A stretch of 64,000 nucleotides of DNA from the NCBI GenBank assembly GCA_950022295.1, contig OX465596.1, positions 211,513,501-211,577,500 of the forward strand, read 5' to 3'. Shown here one piece after another: positions 46,187 to 59,100 of the stretch. Under the pieces are notes generated by a model. That model had not been told where the DNA came from. It did no database searches and worked only from the letters and a program-made list of their open reading frames with translations. The translations under genes were made by a program, and so were the position numbers. Position 1 is the first letter of the stretch, and the number at the start of each line of letters is the position of its first letter. Origin of the DNA: Bromus sterilis. Lineage: Eukaryota > Streptophyta > Magnoliopsida > Poales > Poaceae.

Positions 46187-49100
46187 TGTACCCGGGGTTA
46201 GCGTATGCAAGTACAGTTAAGACATAGTCATATGGAGAGCCGAGAACCGCACCCACTTGTCTAAGAAGACAAGGCCAAGCACTGAACATTCTCGGAAAGC
46301 ATCGTACGTGAGGGGCATCCCATCCAAGCCGGATGATCAACTGAGATGGGTCCTCATCGTCCGCACACAAGTCAAATGATATGGGTGGTGAACTCCCATA
46401 TTCAAAGACATGTCGCCTCAACCATACTACCGACTATCTCAAAACTCTTACATAGACTTACTCCAGCCCGATCACTTAGTCGGGGTCTAGGGCGGGCTCG
46501 ATCATACCACAAAGTGTGCATGAGACGGAGTCTCGAGCAATCTCATCGCGATGCCCCAAGCTGCGCACATCTAAGGGCCACTTGGTGTATGAAAGACCGC
46601 CAGCCAGAACACAACTAAGGTCTCGAAAACCCATACAAAGACATGCATGTTATAAACATACATGCAGCACACATGCCTTGTATGAACAGTAGGTACCATT
46701 GCAATTCTCTACAAAGTGTACATTTTATTTATAACTCTTATAGAGTACAAACAGAGATCACATACATGTGATCCAACATTACAACACAGGCGGAAGCAAA
46801 TTATGTCTGAGTACAGACAAGTTTAACAAATGGCTTAAGAAGCCTTATTTAAACACAAAGCCCTCCACGAGGGAACCAGCCTGCTGACTGGGACTAGACT
46901 AGCTTAACTTCAGTCGTCCAGCTCGATGAAGAAGCCACCTTCGGGGTCAGTGGCGTCATCTAAAACATTGCAAGGTGGGGTTTCACTTGCAGAAGTGCCA
47001 GCTTTGACTTGGCTAATCCTGAACTACGAGTACCAGACTTTGAGGTAAGAAACATACACGAGTCCACTACTTCCTCCAACCAATACACCACTATGGTGCC
47101 TTCCTCGACTTCCCCACGAGGAAGCACGCCATAGCACTCACACTTATCTTGGTGTGTTTTAGAAGTATCCGGTTCAAGTTGTCTAATAATCAAGCTAAGC
47201 TTTCCAAGCAGATCATAACCGCGGACGCGGCTATTCGAATAGTTTTGTTAACCTTGCAAGGATGTACCGCTACACACACATGACCATCATTTACCGCCTT
47301 TGATCTCGACACCATTCAAGGGGTGCCAGCGAGGATGCTCACCACAACTGTTACCTCATAGCCGATCTAGTCCGAGAAAGCCGCCTACTTGGGTTGGTTA
47401 CCACTATCGTGAACCCGCCCGGTTTACCGAAGTGGACCCAAGCGATGTGTGCGTGGTGCATAAGCCGGTCTCGGTTGAGCCGTTCTCTCACTTAGCATCC
47501 ATGCCACAAGCCTACCAGAACTCCGAACTACTGCGACATCTGGACATCGAAAGGGATGAGTTAGTAAGTTGAGAGGGGTCAGTGAGCCCAATGTGTGGTT
47601 GTACTCTTCATCTTGGATCACCACACAAGAACGCGTACTAGGGCGGTGTTCAACGAGACAACCCACTGTGTACTCCTACACAGCCTCTCATCGTTCACCT
47701 TGTATTAGGGTCGATTCACCAACACTTTTCTACCATCATCAACATGATCATTCCCATCCCGACTCACATCACAGTAACAACATGATATCAAACAACTCCT
47801 ACATTTGCTAGGTTTGTGGTTTGCTTACTACTGTGACAAAAGATAGGTCATGCAAAGGAATGGGTTCATCTATGCGGTAGAAACGAAGCATGGTGATCAT
47901 CCTAAACAATGCATAAGCGAGACATGAGAGGGAAGTGGGATTTTATCGACATGATCAATGGGGGTTTGCTTGCCTTGATGACGAGGTTCGGGTTCTGGAT
48001 CTTCAGCGAAGGGGGTAGCCTCCTTCTCCGGTTCCACCTCTACTCGACAAACAAAGCACGAAGTAGCAATCAATATGAATGCAATGCTCAAGCACATGAA
48101 TGAATGTTGAAACTTGAAGTATAAGTTTTGATGTGTGTGAGACAATTCCATTTAACTGGAATATATTGCATTTAAAATGCAAATTCAAATTCCACATTTG
48201 AATTCAAATTAACCAAGTTGTATGTGACATAGTTTGATCATTTTGAATTATCTTCAAATGTATAAGATATTCCTCTGATGTGTGATTGAATTGTAACATT
48301 TTTCCATGGTTCAAGTTGCAAAATTATTTGATTTGAATTTGATTTAATTCCATTTAAATCAAATAGCAAATGCTACTGATCACATTTTAAATTCAACTCA
48401 AACAGAGTTGAAAGTTGCATATTTGGAAAGATAATTTTCTCCTGATCATTTTTCATATATTATTTGTCCAATTTGGAGTTAATATGAAATTTCTATGAAT
48501 TTCCAAAGTTTGGGGTATTTTCTGGAATTTCTGGAATTATTTTAATTCAAATAATCTCTGGAAATTCATTTAAATGATTTACTGCGTCAGGCTGACGTCA
48601 AGCTGGCATCAGGGGGGGGCTGACATGTGGGGCCACCCTGTCAGTGGCTGGTTAACTTAACCCGTGGGTTAACTTAATCCAGTGGCTTAATTAAGCCACT
48701 GGGCCCACTGGTCAGTGACCCAGGGGTCACTAATTAGGTGATTAACCGGGGGGGTTAGCACTGACACGCCGGCGGCTTGACGCCGGCGACTGGACCACGG
48801 CGGCGCTGCACGGGGAGGACGATTCCGGCCACGGGAGGGGAAACGGAGGGCACCAACTTGCTCCTGGAGGTCTCCCGCGTCTTCTGGAGGCATCGAGGGT
48901 TCACGGGGAGGTCGGAAGCAACGACGGCGACGACTCCGGCGGCAACAGAACGGCAGCGAGGTCGTAGTCGACGTTACTGTGCACGGTTCGGGCTGATCTC
49001 GCTCGCGTTCGAAAGCTAGCAAGACCAGGAGCTAAACGCGCGCGCTGGCTGAGTCGAAGGGGCGACCTCGAGCTCATCCATGGCGGCGACGTGCTTCGGT

Positions 49101-50135
49101 ATCCATGGCGGATCCGGATAGAGAACGAGAGGGAGGGTGCTAGGTTAGGGAAAACGGTGAGAAGCTCACCACTAACGCGACGGGATGGCTAGAGGGCTCG
49201 GGGAAGCTCGGAGCTGGCCGGAATTCGAAGTCGATCCGCGGCGGCCGGCGATGAAGATGATGATGCTAGCGAGCTCGTGGAGGCATTCGGCTTCGATTCC
49301 TTTCGCAGGTCGATGAAGACGACGGCGGCGAAGCGCTTGGACACCTTGGTTCGGCTCCTCGACGTCAGTGGCCACGAGTTCTTGCGACGGCGAGCGGCGG
49401 CACTCTCGGTTGGCGACGGAAACGAGCACGGGAGGAGGAGGAGGAAGTTCTGGAGGGGGGAAATGGATGCTTCGTTCTCCAGGGCGCGTCCAGGTGCGAG
49501 AAGGGCCACGGGGAGGGCTAGAAGCTCCTCGGCGACGACGTGGCGTCACCAGCTAGCTCGGTGGTATTCCACAGAGCAGCTTGGAGGCGTGGGGTGGGGA
49601 AGAAGACTCCCCTGCCCCTGTGGGCCGGCTGGGCTGGGTGGGCCTGCTTCGCCTGGGCGCTAGGTAACGTTTTCTAATTTCTTCTGTTTAATCTTTCCTT
49701 TCTTTTTCTGTAATTTGTTTTGGCTCTGATAAAAATACCAAACCATTTTATTAAATGCTGAAAACTTTTATGTGGCCTCATAATAATATAAACTAGCCAC
49801 TCATAAACTTTCAACATTTTTAAAATTCAAATGATTTGAATTTTAAATCAAAAAGGGGTATTTCTTTAATTTCAAGGTACTGTTTGAATATTTGAAAAAT
49901 CTATGAGCATGGGGTGGGTTCCACATCACTCTATATGTGATCACACTCATTTATAAGACTTTTCAAAACTCTAACATGAATTTTTGGAAAAGATTTTTAT
50001 CTGGCCTTTTGAATTAATTCATCTGGGGGGTGTTCCTTCTCCCATTTGGATTTTGAATTTGATTTCCTTTGAAATTTTGACATGATGCAAAGGCACTAGC
50101 TAACCCTAGCACATACCTAACAGAGGGTTCTGACA
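46187..50135 (-). repeat. 3' LTR of element 4
   Basis: It ends GAGGGTTCTGACA and begins TGTACCCGGGG, where the partner LTR reads TGTCGGGACCCGGGG, so four bases (or the true end) are lost. It also lacks about 85 bp near 46966 and about 48 bp near 47795 that the 5' LTR keeps. The latter gap lies between ACATGATATCA-type direct repeats. Confidence 0.9.
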
Positions 50136-53100
50136 ACTCGCCCCCACTCAAAAGAATCTCGTCCCGAGATTCAGAAGTCTGCGGGAGGAAGGTGGGGTAC
50201 TCGACAGTGAGACGGTCTTCTCTTTCCCACGTAGCTTCTCTTTCAGAGTGGTGTGACCATTGCACTTTCAGAAACCTAATCTTCTGACGACGAGTGACAC
50301 GCTATGTGGAATCAAGAATACGAACGGGGTATTCTCGATAAGAAAGGTCATCTTGGAGATCAAGCGTTTCATGGTCGACTTCGCGGATGGGGTCCTTGAA
50401 GCAACGCCTGAGTTGGGACACATGGAATACATCGTGTACTTGGGAAAGGTGCGGGGGTAGTTCAAGTTGGTAGGCAACTTCTCCACGTTTGGCAAGAATG
50501 CGGAAAGGTCCGATGTAACGTGGGGCCAACTTGCCTTTGATACCGAAACGTTGGGTTCCCTTCAGAGGAGTAACCCGAAGGTAAGCCTTCCCATCCAGAT
50601 TGTAGCTCTCTTGCCTATGATGACGATCATAGTAGCTTTTCTGACGAGACTGGGCTGCTTTCAATTGATCACGAACAATGCGAACTTGCTCTTCTTCTTC
50701 CTTGATCATATCCGGTCCAAAGAATTGTCTTTCACCGGTTTATGACCAGTTTAGTGGTGTTCGACATCGTCGTCCATATAGGAGTTCAAAAGAGCCATGT
50801 TCAGACTAGATTGAAAACTATTGTTATAAGCAAATTCGGCAAATGGAAGAGAATTCTCCCAATTCTTTCCGAATGAGATAACACAAGCTCTGAGCATGTC
50901 TTCAAGAATTTGGTTAACCCTTTCGACTTGACCGCTAGACTGAGGATGGAAAGCCGTACTAAAGGAGAGATGAGTTCCCATAGCATTCTGAAAGCTTCCC
51001 GAAAATCTAGAGGTAAAAAGGCTACCGCGATCAGAATTTATTTCCAAAGGAACACCATGAAGGGATACAATTCTGGAGATGTAGAAGTCCGCTAACTGAC
51101 TAGCAGTTATAGACTCGCCAACTGGAAGGAAGTGAGCAACTTTGGAAAGCCTATCTATGACAACGAAGATGGCATTGTTTCCTTTCTGGGTTTTTTCGAA
51201 AGCCGGTGATGAAATCCATACCGACTTTGTCCCATTTCCACTCGGGAATAGACAAAGGTTGAAGTGTACCAGCAGGTCTTTGATGTTCTGCCTTAATGCG
51301 ACGACAAACATCACATTCGGCAACAAATTGAGCAATGTCTCTCTTCATCCTAGTCCACCAAAATCTCTGGCGTAGATCTTGGTACATTTTGTGCTACCGG
51401 GATGAATTGAGAGGGGTGTGTCATGGGCTTCTTTGAGGATGAGTTGCCTTAGTTCCTTATTCTTAGGTACTACCAAACGATTTTCAAAGAATACCGTTCC
51501 CTTGCTATCTGTGGAGAAACATTTAGCAACTCCGCTTGCAATGTTCTCCTTGATCCGGCGAACACCTCGTGCACGCCTTTGGGCAACTATGATTTGATCC
51601 TCAAGAGTTGGTTTCGCCACCATGGTAGAAAGATAGCCATGAGGAACAATCTCAAGGTTGAGCTTGCGAAATTCCTCATCAAGAAGTGGTTGATACTGTT
51701 GTAACATGAGGTTGTTACAATACGACTTACGACTTAGTGCATCAGCCATGACATTGGCTTTGCCTGGGGTGTAAGAAATTACTACGTCGTAATCTTTTAT
51801 CAACTCAATCCAGCGTCTTTTCCTGAGATTAAGATCTGGCTGGGTGAAAATATATTTGAGGCTTTGGTGGTCGGAATAAATCTCACACCGATTACCAAGG
51901 AGGTAATGTCGCCAAGTTGTTAGGGCATGAACTACGGCAGCGAGTTCAATGTCATGGGTAGGATAGTTCTCTTCATGTGGCCGCAACTGGCGTGAAGCAT
52001 AAGCTACCACATGTCGATCTTGCAGAAGTATGCATCCTAACCCTTCCCGTGAGGCATCACAATAGATCTCGGAATCTCTTTTGATGTCTGGAGGTGCAAG
52101 TACGGGTGCAGAAGTCAATCTTCTTTTTAGCTCTTGAAAGCTTTCCTCGCACTTGGGAGTCCATAAGAATTTCTTATCTTTCTTGAGGAGTTCAGTTAGA
52201 GGCTTTGAAACTTTAGAAAATTTCTCGACGAAGCGACGGCAATAGCTGGCTAGGCAAAGAAAACTCCTAACTTGCTTAACCGATTCAAGTGGAGTCCAGT
52301 CAAGGACGGCCTGAACTCTCTTGGGATTCACAGCAATGCCTTTTGCAGAAATCATGTGGCCTAAGTAGGTCACTTCTGGTAGCCAGAATTCACACTTGGA
52401 GAATTTAGCGTACAGGCGATGCTCTCTAAGCTTCATCAATACCAGCCTTAAGTGTTCGGCATGATCTTCTTCGTTCTTCGAGTAGATGAGAATATCATCA
52501 AGATAAACCACAACAAATTTATCTAGGTACTCCATGAAGATCGAATTCATCAAGCGTGAGAATGTGGCGGGGGCATTGGTTAAACCAAAGGACATGACGG
52601 TGTACTCGTAAAGACCATAACGAGTAGTAAAAGCCGTTTTGGGAATGTCCTCGTTTCGGATTCTGATCTGATGATAACCTAATCTCAAATCCATCTTGGA
52701 GAAGACGGAGGATCCTGCAAGTTGATCATAAAGATCATTGATCCTGGGAAGTGGGTATTTGTTCTTTATCGTCGCTAAATTTAGCGGGCGATAGGCTACG
52801 CACATCCTTTCTGTTCCATCTTTCTTCTTTACGAATAGAACGGGGCAACCCCATGGCGATGAGCTAGGGCGGATGAAGCCTTTTGCCAACGAAGCATCAA
52901 GTTGGGTTTTTAGCTCAGCTAACTCATGTGGGGCCATTTTATATGGGCGTTTGGAAATTGGTGCGGTTCCGGGAACAAGATCCACTATAAACTCTACACA
53001 CCTGTCGGGTGGCATGCCCGGCAGCTCTTCAGGAAAGACATCCGGGAAGTCACGGACCACCGGAATATCTTCAAGTTCGGGAAGGGGAAGTACATTCAAG

Positions 53101-54604
53101 GAATGCACTTGGTTTCTTGTTCTGGGTGAGGTATAGTTGACGGTTTTGCCTGAAGGGTGGGTGAGTTTCACGGATTTGCCTCTGCAATCCAGGTAGGCAT
53201 TCTGTCTTGATAGCCAATCCATGCCAAGGATGACATCAATGTCTGAAGACTTGAGGGCTATGAGTGAAGCAAGGAATACTAGACCCTCAATTGCAATTTG
53301 ATTACCATGGCTCACTCTATTAGTTTGCCATCTTGACCCTAGAGTTTGAATAACCATCGGGGTGGACAATTCAACAAAGGGTAACTCATGACGAAGTGCA
53401 TAACTTTCCGACATGAATGAATGAGATGCTCCTGGGTCGAAAAGAACGGAAGTAGGAACAATATTGACTGGGAGCGTACCAAGAATGACGTCAGTGGTGT
53501 CGTCAGTCTCTTCGGCGGCAATCTGGTTCACACGTCCACGAGTGGCGGGAGGAGCGGGTTTGGCAGTGTAGACCTTCTGGGGTGGCTTGCCACGGCCATT
53601 GTTGTTGTTGTTGTTGTTGTCTCCGGCACGTGGTGGAGCATTCTGGTGTTGGAGCTGGTTCTGGGGACACTCGCGAGAATAGTGGCCTGCCTGACCACAT
53701 TTGTAGCAAGCTCCGAAAACAGTGCGTGGAGCTGGGTTGTTTGGTGGAGCTGGGTGGAACTGGGTGGGTGGACGAGGCGCCACATAGGATGGCCTCGGTG
53801 GGTTGTTCTGGCGGAATATGCTATTTGGAATCCAGATCTTGCGCTTCTGTGAGCCAGAACTGGATGAACTATCATCTCTAGGGTGTTTGCGAAAGTCGTT
53901 GGGAGTGTTCATGTCCTCTGCTTTGATGGCCTTGTTGACAAGGACCTGGAATGTGGCAAAGTCATGAAGGTTGAGCTCACGACGGAGTCCACTGTTGAGG
54001 CCACGACGGAACCTCTCTTGTTTCTTGGAGTCGGTGGAGCTTCTTCAGTTGCATAACGAGCAAGTCGGTTGAACTCACGACTGAACTCGTCAACGGTCCT
54101 CCTGCCTTGAGTGAGGTTGCAGAACTCCTCACGCTTGCGGTCCATAAGACCCTTGGGAATGTGGTGCTCGCGGAAGGACGTGCAGATTTCCTCCCAAGAT
54201 GCAGGTGGTCCAACGGGGCGCATATTCAGAAAATTCTCCCACCAAGAACTAGCTGCACCTTCGAGGTGATAGGTGGCATAGCTGACCTTGTCACCAGTTG
54301 CAACACGGCCTGCTTGGAGCTTCCTTTCGATGCTGCGGAGGCAGTCATCGGCGTCAAGGGGCTCGGTGGAGTAACTGAAAACCGGGGGATGAAGCCGGAT
54401 GAAGTCGTTCAGGGACACCAGCTCATTGCGCTGCTGAGTGGTGTTGCGTGCAATAACTTCCAACAGGTGATGAGAGTCTCGGCGGTTCCTCTCCACTTCC
54501 ATCAGAACTTGTGCCATCGTGGGTGGGGGTGGAAGGTTGCCTTCCTCCTGGTCATTTCCACGACCTTGGTTACGACCAACCTGGCCACGGGTTCCTTGAG
54601 ACAT
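50014..54604 (-). pseudogene. gag-pol: Element 4 gag-pol polyprotein, heavily disrupted
   Basis: Gag begins MSQGTRGQVGRNQGRGNDQE at 54604 and is open to a one-base loss near 54039. Pol is then readable in pieces: knuckle [14 protein letters not shown], protease [12 protein letters not shown], reverse transcriptase with [20 protein letters not shown] (full here, unlike element 3), RNase [11 protein letters not shown] and YSDHQSLKY, integrase [10 protein letters not shown], then a one-base loss in an A-run near 51387 and a one-base gain in an A-run near 51195 that restores frame, NSDRGSLF, HPQSSGQVERVN, a one-base loss near 50795, TAA at 50740-50742, TAG at 50302-50304, and chromodomain [16 protein letters not shown]. 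The frame runs through the PPT into the LTR to 50014 because the stop used in element 3 is lost. All breaks are point events, so the copy decayed in place. Confidence 0.92.
50136..50148 (-). promoter_or_regulatory. Polypurine tract of element 4
   Basis: On the minus strand AGTGGGGGCGAGT, identical to the tract of element 3. Confidence 0.85.
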
Positions 54605-54934
54605 CCTGAAGGTGAAATCAAAGTCAAACAGAGTTGAGTTGAAGAGTCTAAACAAGGTATTGAAGTACTGGAAGGATTACAGAGCAAAGGAAGTAATCAT
54701 CTTGACAACATGGTGATAAAAGCATACAAGCCATATATTCACAAGCTGTCATACAAACCATACATCGTTTAAGAACAAGCACCAAGCTAATACAAACGTG
54801 ATGAAGATGATACATCCTTCAGAGGAACTCTGACTTCCTATACATTATTTATCTAAGCCTCTGGAACTTAGACACCTTGCTTACAATATACTAGGATACT
54901 ACTACATCCTCACTAAGTAAGACCACAGGCGGTC
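54605..54934 (-). other. Spacer between gag and the extra frame of element 4
   Basis: It matches the 330 bp spacer of element 3, including the acceptor-like tract before the gag ATG. No coding frame. Confidence 0.6.
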
Positions 54935-55713
54935 TCACTCATCTCCATCTCCATAGTAGTCCTCATAAAAGTTACCCGCGTATCCCGGTAGCTGGAGGTG
55001 ACCATCGGAAAACACGGAGGCTTGTGGACCCTGATATCCATTTGGGCAAGGATGGGGCCTAGGTCCAGTGTAGGGTGGAAGCAAAGGACCACGGGGTGGA
55101 AAAATGCCTCCAATCTCGGGCCAAGCAACTCGAGAAGGCATCTGAGTCCTCACTGGGTAGATCGCATCAAACTCAACTGATCCAATGCTAACAAAGGGTG
55201 AAAAAAGTGTCAGTGCTCGATACAGACGAACACGGGTGGCGTGGAGCTCGAAACGGAGAGCGTGTGCATCACGATCTCTGTCACTAGCAAACCTAGCAGT
55301 CACCTGGAGTGCTGGATCCTCTGCAGAGTGATCTGAGTAGAGTCCGGTGTAATATCCCTCTTCTCCTGGGAGTGCAACAGGGATATAGCGGAATGAAGTC
55401 TCTCTCAGCATGGTGTGCTCCTCTCTCAGCAGGGTAATACATGAATATGCAGCATCCTGCACAGCCATGTTCTCGGTAACGCCTATGCCATGTCCAAAGT
55501 GGATAGGCTGGGTGACTCCAACGTGGTGTGGATAGATCCGGACAATGCAGTGGAACTGGGTGTGGTTGAAGTCGTGAAACTGCTCCTCGATGGTGTACTC
55601 AGGGTACCACTGATATCCACATAGGAAATCATCTCGATCAACGTGGCGGGATGGCCACGCACACCGAGGCACCTGGTCAAACGAACAATCTGCCGAGGGG
55701 GAAGATCTGCCAT
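54935..55713 (-). pseudogene. Extra 5' reading frame of element 4, one-base frameshift
   Basis: It begins MADLPPRQIVRLTRCLGVRG at 55713, directly after TTTCTGTTTCAG on the minus strand. One base is missing near 55618 relative to element 3 (GTGGATATC against GTGGGATATC). Beyond it the frame is open to the end EDYYGDGDE, as in element 3: YTIEEQFHDFN, IYPHHVGVTQPIHFGHG, ALRFELHATRVRLYRALTL and FPPRGPLLPPYTGPRPHP are all kept. No other stop occurs in about 200 codons after the break, so this is a recent loss. Function unknown. Confidence 0.75.
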
Positions 55714-56119
55714 CTGAAACAGAAAGGAGTTTGCAAATGCATCAGATTATGAGATAAACCTGGAATGACTCGGACAGCATAACGGCTGTAATTGTAAGAA
55801 ATGACAATTCCTTTCAATCATGAAAACAACACTTACATAATATGATGTAAGAAATCAGCATTATAACAATGCTAGGAAAACCTGACACAACTTTCCTACG
55901 GCTATAAGGAAGCAATCAACGAGATGTTCTAATCAGACAGAGGAGAGCCTAGTCCTATCTTCCCATACAATAAGATAAGGGTGACCCAGAACTCAGAACG
56001 AAGGGGGTAAGGAGAAAAAAGAAGCCTTACGTTGTTCCCTTATATACCCAGAGTAACTATATAACTATAGAAAGCTAGACTCGACTTCGGCCAAGGCTAC
56101 TAGTCCTACAGTCAGTCCT
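55714..56119 (-). other. 5' leader of element 4
   Basis: About 400 bp matching the leader of element 3, with GTAAGT at 55831-55836 (minus strand) and the acceptor-like tract ending at 55714. No coding frame. Confidence 0.6.
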
Positions 56120-56131
56120 GCTCTAATACCA
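56120..56131 (-). promoter_or_regulatory. Primer binding site of element 4 (initiator Met tRNA type)
   Basis: On the minus strand TGGTATTAGAGC, one change from TGGTATCAGAGC, four bases after the LTR. Confidence 0.88.
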
Positions 56132-56135
56132 AGTC

Positions 56136-59100
56136 TGTCGGGACCCGGGGTTAGCGTATGCAAGTACAGTTAAGACATAGTCATATGGAGAGCCGAGAAC
56201 CGCACCCACTTGTCTAAGCAGACAAGGCCAAGCACTGAACATTCTCGGAAAGCATCGTACGTGAGGGGCATCCCATCCAAGCCGGATGATCAACTGATAT
56301 TGGTCCTCATCGTCCGCACACAAGTCAAATGATATGGGTGGTGAACTCCCATATTCAAAGAAAAGTCGCCTCAACCATACTACCGACTATCTCAAAACTC
56401 TTACATAGACTTACTCCAGCCCGATCACTTAGTCGGGGTCTAGGGCGGGCTCGATCACACCACAAAGTGTGCATGAGACGGAGTCTCGAGCAATCGCATC
56501 GCGATGCCCCAAGATGCGCACATCTAAGGGCCACTTGGTGTATGAAAGACCGCCAGCCAGAACACAACTAAGGTCTCGAAAACCCATACAAAGACATGCA
56601 TGTTATAAACATACACGCAGCACACATGCCTTGTATGAACAGTAGGTACCATTGCAATTCTCTACAAAGTGTACATTTTATTTATAACTCTTATAGAGTA
56701 CACACAGAGATCACATACATGTGATCCAACATTACAACACAGGCGGAAGCAAATTATGTCTGAGTACAGACAAGTTTAACAAATGGCTTAAGAAGCCTTA
56801 TTTAAACACAAAGCCCTCCACGAGGGAACCAGTCTGCTGACTGGGACTAGACTAGCTTAACTTCAGTCGTCCAGCTCGATGAAGAAGCCACCTTCGGGGT
56901 CAGTGGCGTCATCTAAAACATAGATTAAGCAAACGTGAGTACAAAGGCGTACTCAGCAAGACTTACATAGGTGCTATACTACTCATGCACATGTATCAAG
57001 GTAAAGGGAGGTGGGGTTTCACTTGCAGAAGTTCCAGCTTTGACTTGGCTAATCCTGAACTACGAGTACCAGACTTTGAGGTAAGAAACGTTCACGAGTC
57101 CACTACTTCCTCCAACCAATACACCACTATGGTGCCTTCCTCGACTTCCCCACGAGGAAGCACGCCATAGCACTCACACTTATCTTGGTGTGTTTTAGAA
57201 GTATCCGGTTCAAGTTGTCTAATAATCAAGCTAAGCTTTGCAAGCAGTCCATAACCGCGGACGCGGCTATTCGAATAGTTTTGTTAACCTTGCAAGGGTG
57301 TACCGCTACACACACATGACCATCATTTACCTCCTTTGATCTCGACACCATTCAAGGGGTGCCAGCGAGGATGCTCACCACAACTGTTACCTCATAGCCG
57401 ATCTAGTCCGAGAAAGCCGCCTACTTGGGTTGGTTACCACTATCGTGAACCCGGCCGGTTTACCGAAGTGGACCCAAGCGATGTGTGCGTGGTGCATAAG
57501 CCGGTCTCGGTTGAGCCGTTCTCTCACTTAGCATCCAGGCCACAAGCCTACCAGAACTCCGAACTACTGCGACATCTGGACATCGAAAGGGATGAGTTAG
57601 TAAGTTGAGAGGGGTCAGTGAGCCCAATGTGTGGTTGTACTCTTCATCTTGGATCACCACACAAGAACTCGTACTAGGGCGGTGTTCAACGAGAGAACCC
57701 ACTGTGCACTCCTACACAGCCTCTCATCGTTCACCTTGTATTAGGGTCGATTCACCAACACTTTTCTACCATCATCAACATGATCATTCCCATCCCGACT
57801 CACATCACAGTAACAACATGGTATCATACTAAGCATGCAATAAGCAGTAACATTGCAGGGGCCACATGATATCAAACAACTCCTACATTTGCTAGGATTG
57901 TGGTTTGCTTACTACTGTGACAAAAGATAGGTCATGCAAAGGAATGGGTTCATCTATGCGGTAGAAACGAAGCATGGTGATCATCCTAAACAATGCATAA
58001 GCGAGACATGAGAGGGAAGTGGGATTTTATCGACATGATCAATGGGGGTTTGCTTGCCTTGCTGACGAGGTTCGGGTTCTGGATCTTCAGCGAAGGGGGT
58101 AGCCTCCTGCTCCGGTTCCACCTCTACTCGACAAACAAAGCACGAAGTAGCAATCAATATGAATGCAATGCTCAAGCACATGAATGAATGTTGAAACTTG
58201 AAGTATAAGTTTTGATGTGTGTGAGACAATTCCATTTAAGTGGAATATATTGCATTTAAAATGCAAATTCAAATTCCACATTTGAATTCAAATTAACCAA
58301 GTTGTATGTGACATAGTTCGATCATTTTGAATTATCTTCAAATGTATAAGATATTCCTCTGATGTGTGATTGAATTGTAACATGTTGCCATGGTTCAAGT
58401 TGCAAAATTATTTGATTTGAATTTGATTTAATTCCATTTAAATCAAATAGAAAATGCTACTGATCACATTTTAAATTCAACTCAAACAGAGTTGAAAGTT
58501 GCATATTTGGAAAGATAATTTTCTCATGATCATTTTTCATATATTATTTGTCCAATTTGGAGTTAATATGAAATTTCTATGAATTTCCAAAGTTTGGGGT
58601 ATTTTCTGGAATTTCTGGAATTATTTTAATTCAAATAATCTCTGGAAATTCATTTAAATGATTTACTGCGTCAGGCTCACGTCAAGCTGGCGTCAGGGGG
58701 GGGGGGGCTGACATGTGGGGCCACCCTGTTAGTGGCTGGTTAACTTAACCCGTGGGTTAACTTAATCCAGTGGCTTAATTAAGCCACTGGGCCTGCTGGT
58801 CAGTGACCCAGGGGTCACTAATTAGGTGATTAACCGGGGGGGTTAGCACTGACACGCCGGCGGCTTGACGCCGGCGACTGGACCACGGCGGCGCTGCACG
58901 GGGAGGACGATTCCGGCCACGGGAGGGGAAACGGAGGGCACCAACTTGCTCCTGGAGGTCTGCCGCGTCTTCTGGAGGCATCGGGGGTTCACGGGGAGGT
59001 CGGAAGCGACGACGGCGACGACTCCGGCAGCAACAGAACGGCGGCGAGGTCGTAGTCGACGTTACCGTGCACGGTTCGGGCTGATCTCGCTCGCGTTCGA

